A stretch of 64,000 bases of DNA from assembly GCA_002336895.1 (NCBI GenBank), contig DDFC01000014.1, positions 31,203 through 95,202 on the forward strand. The letters run 5' to 3'. Position 1 is the first letter of the stretch, and each line of letters starts with the position of its first letter. Below are positions 60,322 to 64,000 of this stretch, in pieces. Source of the DNA: Verrucomicrobiaceae bacterium UBA1938 (GTDB lineage: Bacteria; Verrucomicrobiota; Verrucomicrobiia; Verrucomicrobiales; Verrucomicrobiaceae). The notes below the pieces were generated by a model, which was given only the letters and a program-made list of their open reading frames with translations, was not told the DNA's origin and ran no database searches. The position numbers were made by a program, and so were the translations under genes.

Positions 60322-61107
60322 TCAGCGTTTTGGGAGGTTAGTGCAATGGAGAATCAGCTCCATGATCGGCTTGGGCAGGTAGAGACGAACTGCTTCCAGG
60401 GCTTTCCAGTTGCTGCCTCGATACCCGCTGCTGGTCAGATCCGGGTTCAACAGAAGCGTATCGATGCGGATTATATTCAGATTGCCGACGTCCCGATGCG
60501 ATGAAGGCGAGGTTCTGTATTCCTGCCAAGTGGACCGGTAGGGATAATACAGCTTGTGCTCGATCCAGAGACGCTTGGTGGCCTTGGTCCTGGAATTGAT
60601 GAAGTTGTAGGCGTGCCAGTCGGTTGGGCTGTAAGGGGCGTCGTTGGAACCGATTTTGGGCGACTCAGAGACCAGTTGAATGGCGACAACCTGATCCGCC
60701 CGGTCTGTCACGATGTAGAGCTTGTTAAAGTGCCCCTCAAAGTTGCCATCGAATGCGTAGTGAAAGAACGAGTCCTTGGGGAATCCGGGACAGACGACTT
60801 TGTTCTTGGATGTCACCTTTTGAGCCAGCCCGAGTTTGGACTGTGCCTCCTCAAGGGGCATCAGGTAGGTGATTCCCTGGTAAATCTCCAAGTTCGGGAC
60901 AGCATCCGTGTTTATGGAAGGCCTGGCGAATGGTGAAAGCAGAACCCCAAGGTCTTTGATGGTAGCTGAACCGCCTTGAATCGGTGTTTGCCATCCTCGA
61001 TCGAGAACTAGACCACCCTGCCCTGCTGATGTGGTGGAGGTCTGAGAAAATCCGTCTGCGGAAAGGAGTCCAAAGCAGGCGACGAGGAAAATGGATCTGA
61101 AGGTCAT
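60322..61107 (-). CDS. secreted hypothetical protein
   Basis: About 261 residues from ATG 61107 (MTFRSIFLVACFGLLSADGF, signal peptide). A TTG at 61122 is a weaker start. The mature protein is beta-rich with Tyr/Trp-containing strands (LEIYQGITYLMPLEEAQSKL, DSFFHYAFDGNFEGHFNKLY). No motif is recognised. The leader upstream is the structured region at 61121-61361. It is the first gene of the minus-strand block and likely carries that block's promoter region. Confidence 0.65.
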   Translation of the reverse strand: MTFRSIFLVACFGLLSADGFSQTSTTSAGQGGLVLDRGWQTPIQGGSATIKDLGVLLSPFARPSINTDAVPNLEIYQGITYLMPLEEAQSKLGLAQKVTSKNKVVCPGFPKDSFFHYAFDGNFEGHFNKLYIVTDRADQVVAIQLVSESPKIGSNDAPYSPTDWHAYNFINSRTKATKRLWIEHKLYYPYRSTWQEYRTSPSSHRDVGNLNIIRIDTLLLNPDLTSSGYRGSNWKALEAVRLYLPKPIMELILHCTNLPKR

Positions 61108-61120
61108 GGCGGCTTGTTTC

Positions 61121-61361
61121 AAAACTCGCCACCAAGAAGGCGGACTCTGATGAATCCGCCGAGGTGGCCGGAGAGTTGATAAGCCGCCATAGGTCAGCCG
61201 CGACGGCCTTTAAGCCGGAGGCTCTGGACATACGCCGTCGCCTCCCGGCCATTGTTCATGGTCGTTAGGCGACGTGTTTGCGGCACACGTCGACCGCCTA
61301 TGGCGAGGTTATCAAGCCTCGGTTCAGGTCTCCCCGAACTGCTTCAAGGCTAGAGGAGACC
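61121..61361. other. intergenic region with nested and interleaved hairpins
   Basis: Features: GGCGGA/TCCGCC nested in GCCACC/GGTGGC (61128-61168); CGACGGC (61201-61207) pairing with GCCGTCG (61234-61240) interleaved with GCCGGAGGC (61214-61222) pairing with GCCTCCCGGC (61240-61249), a pseudoknot order; CGACGTGT/ACACGTCG (61270-61292); GGTCTCC/GGAGACC (61327-61361). An outer repeat TTGATAA..GCCATAGG is inverted between about 61177 and 61316. GC-rich within AT-richer DNA. It may be a structured RNA, a repeat family member or a DNA replication site. Confidence 0.5.
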
Positions 61362-61607
61362 AGGGTTCAGTAAAGAGATTTTTTGAACCGGCCCCTCCCA
61401 CTCGTTTTTAGATTTTCGGACGAAGTGCATCAATTGTACAAAGTCGTGGCAGCATCCCCACACACTCGAAGAGCACGGAAAATCAACGACTTCAATCCAT
61501 CCACAACAAGAGCCTCCCTCATCAACTTTGCGGAGTTTATTGTAGCAGAAAAGCCTCCGGACCAGCCACACAAAATGCTGAAAAAATGGTTAATTTCAGC
61601 TCAACGG

Positions 61608-61729
61608 AGGTGCTGCAGGTGCAGCAGCACTATAAGATAGTGCTGCTACTGCACCTTGCACCTCACACCGGGGAAATACGGAAATGCACTGGTGCAAATG
61701 GTGGTTTGCACTTGCTGCACCTCTGCACC
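61608..61729. repeat. cluster of TGCACC/GGTGCA words with a large palindrome
   Basis: Six copies of TGCACC or its complement occur at 61618, 61650, 61657, 61691, 61716 and 61724, with related TGCACT at 61685 and 61707. A palindrome (GGTGCAGCAGCACTAT mirrored at 61637-61655 with 3 extra bases) joins two of them. The cluster ends 44 bp before the NYN gene. Iteron-like origin or a multi-site operator are both possible. Confidence 0.55.
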
Positions 61730-61772
61730 TGCATTCAAAGTGCGGCGCAGGACAAAAGCCCATTTTCATCCA

Positions 61773-62492
61773 ATGCCATCACAACCTCTCGCCCTCCTGA
61801 TTGATGGTGACAACGCAACTCCGAAAATCATCTCCGGGCTGCTGGCTGAAGTCGCCAATTATGGAACCGCCAGCGTGAAGCGCGTTTACGGTGACTGGAC
61901 AAAACCGAACCTCAACGGCTGGAAGGACTGCCTGCTTGAGCACTCCCTTCAACCCGTCCAACAATTTGCATACACTACAGGAAAAGGCGCAACAGACGGA
62001 GCCATGATCATTGATGCAATGGATCTCCTTTACACGCAGAGGTTTTCCGGGTTCTGCCTCGTTTCCAGTGACAGCGATTTCACACGTCTAGCCTCCAGAA
62101 TTCGTGAGCAGGGTTTGATGGTTTATGGCTTTGGAGAACGGAAAACACCTCGTGCCTTCATAACGGCATGCGACAAGTTTGTTTATTTTGACGTGCTGAA
62201 AGAGATCGGGCAGAAAGCCAACGCAACAGCTACTCAAAAGGCATCTGCTCCTGAGGTTGATGAATCTTTGATATTCATGATTATCGCCGCTCTTTCTGCT
62301 TCCTCGGATGACAGTGGATGGGCTACTCTTGCTGAAGTCGGCAGTCGTGTGGCAAAGCAAATACCTGAATTCGACAGCAGGAACTACGGCTATCCACGTT
62401 TGAGCGAACTCGTCGAAGCAACAGGCCGATTTGAATTGGACCGCTCAGCAAAGGCATCCAAAGGGGTTTTGATACGCCTCATTGGAAACTGA
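61773..62492 (+). CDS. NYN-domain protein (LabA/DUF88-like) with OST-HTH-like C-terminus
   Basis: 239 residues from ATG 61773. The PIN-like NYN fold shows its acidic residues in LALLIDGDNATPK, TDGAMIIDAMDLLYTQ and CLVSSDSDFTRLASR, followed by GFGERKTPRAFITACDKFVY. Residues about 165-239 form a winged-helix OST-HTH/LOTUS-type domain (LAEVGSRVAKQIPEFDSRNY, SELVEATGRFEL). Such proteins are metal-dependent RNase-like proteins with an RNA-binding domain. Longer upstream readings would run into the repeat cluster and are not credible. Confidence 0.85.
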   Translation: MPSQPLALLIDGDNATPKIISGLLAEVANYGTASVKRVYGDWTKPNLNGWKDCLLEHSLQPVQQFAYTTGKGATDGAMIIDAMDLLYTQRFSGFCLVSSDSDFTRLASRIREQGLMVYGFGERKTPRAFITACDKFVYFDVLKEIGQKANATATQKASAPEVDESLIFMIIAALSASSDDSGWATLAEVGSRVAKQIPEFDSRNYGYPRLSELVEATGRFELDRSAKASKGVLIRLIGN

Positions 62493-62527
62493 TTCCTTCA
62501 TGTGAATACCACTCACCTTTTTTTAGC

Positions 62528-62728
62528 ATGCCCAACCAACGACAAGCCGGAACCAAACTGGCCGGAGCCTACATCAGCGCCGACAAAGACAAGGCTCTGG
62601 CTGAAATCGCTGCGCTGAAAGGCTATGAAAACAAGGCCGAGTTCCTCCGTGCTCTCTTTGATGCAGCGATTGAGGAGAATGAAAAAGCCGTCAAGAAGCC
62701 AAAAAGTGTCAGAAAATCAAAAGGCTGA
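62528..62728 (+). CDS. small RHH-like DNA-binding protein
   Basis: 66 residues: a strand-like KLAGAYISADKDKALAEIAA followed by helices (YENKAEFLRALFDAAIEENE) and a very basic end (KPKSVRKSKG). This fits a ribbon-helix-helix repressor or antitoxin. It follows the NYN gene by 35 bp and precedes the GIY-YIG gene by 30 bp, all on the plus strand. It may regulate this group or the mobile element; no operator was identified. Confidence 0.6.
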   Translation: MPNQRQAGTKLAGAYISADKDKALAEIAALKGYENKAEFLRALFDAAIEENEKAVKKPKSVRKSKG

Positions 62729-62758
62729 CTGTGATTTGGAGCGTAGAACCTTCGACGA

Positions 62759-63535
62759 ATGAGCTCTCCTCAACAGCTCAGACTCTTCCAGATCGAGAAT
62801 CCCCTATCGGCTCGTCTTGGGGCTGATTTTTTCCGTTCTCTGCCTTCGGTCCCTGGTGTCTATTTCTTTTACGGGGCGGACGGCGCGCTGCTTTACATCG
62901 GTCAGTCTTTGGACCTGAAAGCACGGATTGGTAGCTATCGGCACGTGACTCCCGAGAAAAATCCGAAACGAACTTTGAAACTGGTCCATCGAGTCTTCAA
63001 AATTGAATGGAGAGAATGTGCCACAGCCGCCGAAGCCATTGAGCTTGAGCGTGTGCTGCTACTGGAACATCGCCCACCGTTTAATCGTGCTGGGGTGTGG
63101 AAGGGGGATCCATGGTGGCTGAAAATCGAAGCTGTGTCTGACAGGCTGAATCTTGAATTGGTTCGTGAGGAAAGCGGCATAGGCCCTCTTCCGCCATCGT
63201 TTAGGTACCTCTTGAGCTCATTAATCAGGTGCCTGTTTCGTTTGTCCTCCCCTTCCGTTGCACTCGCTGATTATCCACACGGCCTTTTTGAGCCAGCTCT
63301 ACCGCTTAGCCTTTCCATAGCTCTCCCGAACGCAGCTGAAGCCTCTGAAATGCTCGCCGCTTATGCTGAAGGTCGTTTTGAGTCACTGCTGTCGAAGCTC
63401 AATGAGATTCACCTGGGCATTTCCGCCTCAGAGCAGGAATATTGGAAAGAGGAGGTGGAACGGTTGGTCAAATATGCTGCCAAGCACCAGAAGGCAGACA
63501 GCGGGTCCAAGGCGGTAGAAGTGATTGTGTGCTGA
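62759..63535 (+). CDS. GIY-YIG nuclease domain protein
   Basis: 258 residues. The nuclease domain begins at about 30 with GVYFFYGADGALLYIGQSLD, the variant of GIY-YIG, followed by LKARIGSYRHVT (Arg), EAIELERVLLLEH (catalytic Glu) and PPFNRAGVW. All core residues of the fold are there. The C-terminal 130 residues are helical and unfamiliar. Homing endonucleases, repair enzymes and defence nucleases use this fold; which applies is unclear. The final gene of a three-gene plus-strand group. Confidence 0.85.
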   Translation: MSSPQQLRLFQIENPLSARLGADFFRSLPSVPGVYFFYGADGALLYIGQSLDLKARIGSYRHVTPEKNPKRTLKLVHRVFKIEWRECATAAEAIELERVLLLEHRPPFNRAGVWKGDPWWLKIEAVSDRLNLELVREESGIGPLPPSFRYLLSSLIRCLFRLSSPSVALADYPHGLFEPALPLSLSIALPNAAEASEMLAAYAEGRFESLLSKLNEIHLGISASEQEYWKEEVERLVKYAAKHQKADSGSKAVEVIVC

Positions 63536-64000
63536 TTAGGGCCACCTGGCAGTCCACTCACTGAATGCTGGAGAACTGCGGAAAGGTGAATTCCCGATCT
63601 CCCTGGTCATGATTTTTCAGGTGCAAAGGGAATTGGCATGATGATGTTCTTCTGGACACTTTTCAACATGGACGCCCTAGCAATGCTCTCGACCTACCTG
63701 GAACGCACCCTGTGCCTCGGGCGCATTCAGTCTGGGCTTCCCGTCGCTGAATCCCCACGACTAGATCGGCTGGATGACTTTGATCAAGGCATCGTTATCG
63801 TAAAACTGATTTGAATCTCCCACCAATTCAAGCCTTGCCATACTGAGGAACTTTTGTCCGGTGTGTTTGACTGACCCCTACTAGTTCTTTGAAAATGAGG
63901 CCGTTTACCTTGTGCTTTCATCTCGCATTTTTTTAATTGGAAAACGATGCACGGTATATTTCAATAAACGTTCTACTTAGGCCATGGGTTTGCTTTGAAT
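63536..64000. other. region after the GIY-YIG gene, mostly non-coding
   Basis: Only one short weak frame was found (63638-63814). The end is AT-rich with a TTTTTTAATTGG run near 63930. No attachment site, terminator or repeat is evident up to the window edge, so the element continues beyond it. Confidence 0.3.
63638..63814 (+). CDS. doubtful small protein, 58 residues
   Basis: An ATG at 63638 opens 58 codons ending in TGA at 63814: MMMFFWTLFNMDALAML at the start and DDFDQGIVIVKLI at the end. No ribosome-binding site or family support; codon use is not clearly biased. It is listed only because nothing else lies here. Confidence 0.2.
   Translation: MMMFFWTLFNMDALAMLSTYLERTLCLGRIQSGLPVAESPRLDRLDDFDQGIVIVKLI

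Larger units (their letters stand above)
49612..64000. mobile_element. integrative element at ssrA (left part; right end outside window)
   Basis: Evidence: the orphan tmRNA 3' end, an integrase reading inward, a second broken integrase, a clear shift from GC-rich to more balanced composition, and a run of phage- or plasmid-type genes (DUF932, sliding clamp, DNA ligase, PD-(D/E)XK nuclease, GIY-YIG nuclease) with many short hypotheticals. No capsid, terminase or conjugation genes lie in the visible 14.4 kb, so I cannot say whether it is a prophage, an integrated plasmid or a genomic island. Confidence 0.75.

Noticed and set aside
61264..61270. GTTAGGC as an integron attC core site
   Set aside because: The matching RYYYAAC partner and cassette structure are absent, and no integron integrase is present.

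Overview
The window looks like a chromosome segment of a verrucomicrobial bacterium, probably a Prosthecobacter-like member of Verrucomicrobiaceae. This is inferred from the GC-rich, tightly packed genes, the typical families (DUF1573, DUF1080-like, EF-hand Gly/Pro-rich proteins, a YfbK-like anti-sigma fusion, MdtABC) and a variant PEP-CTERM-like tail. No 16S gene is present, so the assignment is not proven.

Positions 1-11.6 kb hold a nitrate assimilation region, mostly on the minus strand: a signal-less NrtA-like protein, NrtA, NrtB, two NrtC/NrtD-type ATPases, an outer-membrane porin, a NarK-type transporter, a fused PP2C phosphatase/protein kinase and the start of a CysJ-like flavoprotein. 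A divergent LysR regulator sits at the upstream end. One 19-bp motif occurs both at the regulator/NrtA-like junction and in front of narK. A four-helix-bundle gene bounded by 31-bp inverted repeats is lodged inside the transporter operon on the opposite strand.

Positions 11.5-49.2 kb are mainly core genome: MgtE, a rhomboid protease, cobalamin adenosyltransferase, an SDR, several secreted or membrane hypotheticals, DUF1573 plus rhodanese, a sugar-phosphate isomerase, an M20 peptidase, MFS and POT transporters, peptide deformylase, DnaX, a radical SAM protein, a DsbD-like N-terminal domain protein with thioredoxin, a CHAD protein, an ECF sigma/anti-sigma pair and a full MdtABC-OprM efflux operon. 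Small selfish elements are scattered here: the 3' end of a group II intron (16.4 kb) and a RAYT transposase between two REP-like repeats (34.5-35.4 kb).

From 49.6 kb to the right edge the character changes to lower GC, unfamiliar genes and an integrase. The left boundary is a 27-nt fragment matching the 3' end of a tmRNA gene, followed by a tyrosine recombinase. This is therefore an integrative element of at least 14.4 kb whose right end lies outside the window. It carries a HEPN RNase with a small partner, a zinc-ribbon protein and a DUF932 protein. A minus-strand block follows with a second DNA sliding clamp, a WGR-ATP-dependent DNA ligase fusion, a Fe-S PD-(D/E)XK nuclease and a putative ssDNA-handling partner. 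The plus-strand end has a NYN/OST-HTH RNase-like protein, a small RHH-like protein and a GIY-YIG nuclease. In the minus-strand block, individual genes or short gene groups end in their own terminator hairpins, and several of these hairpins share sequence. The clamp-ligase-nuclease module is the best candidate for an undescribed replication or recombination system.
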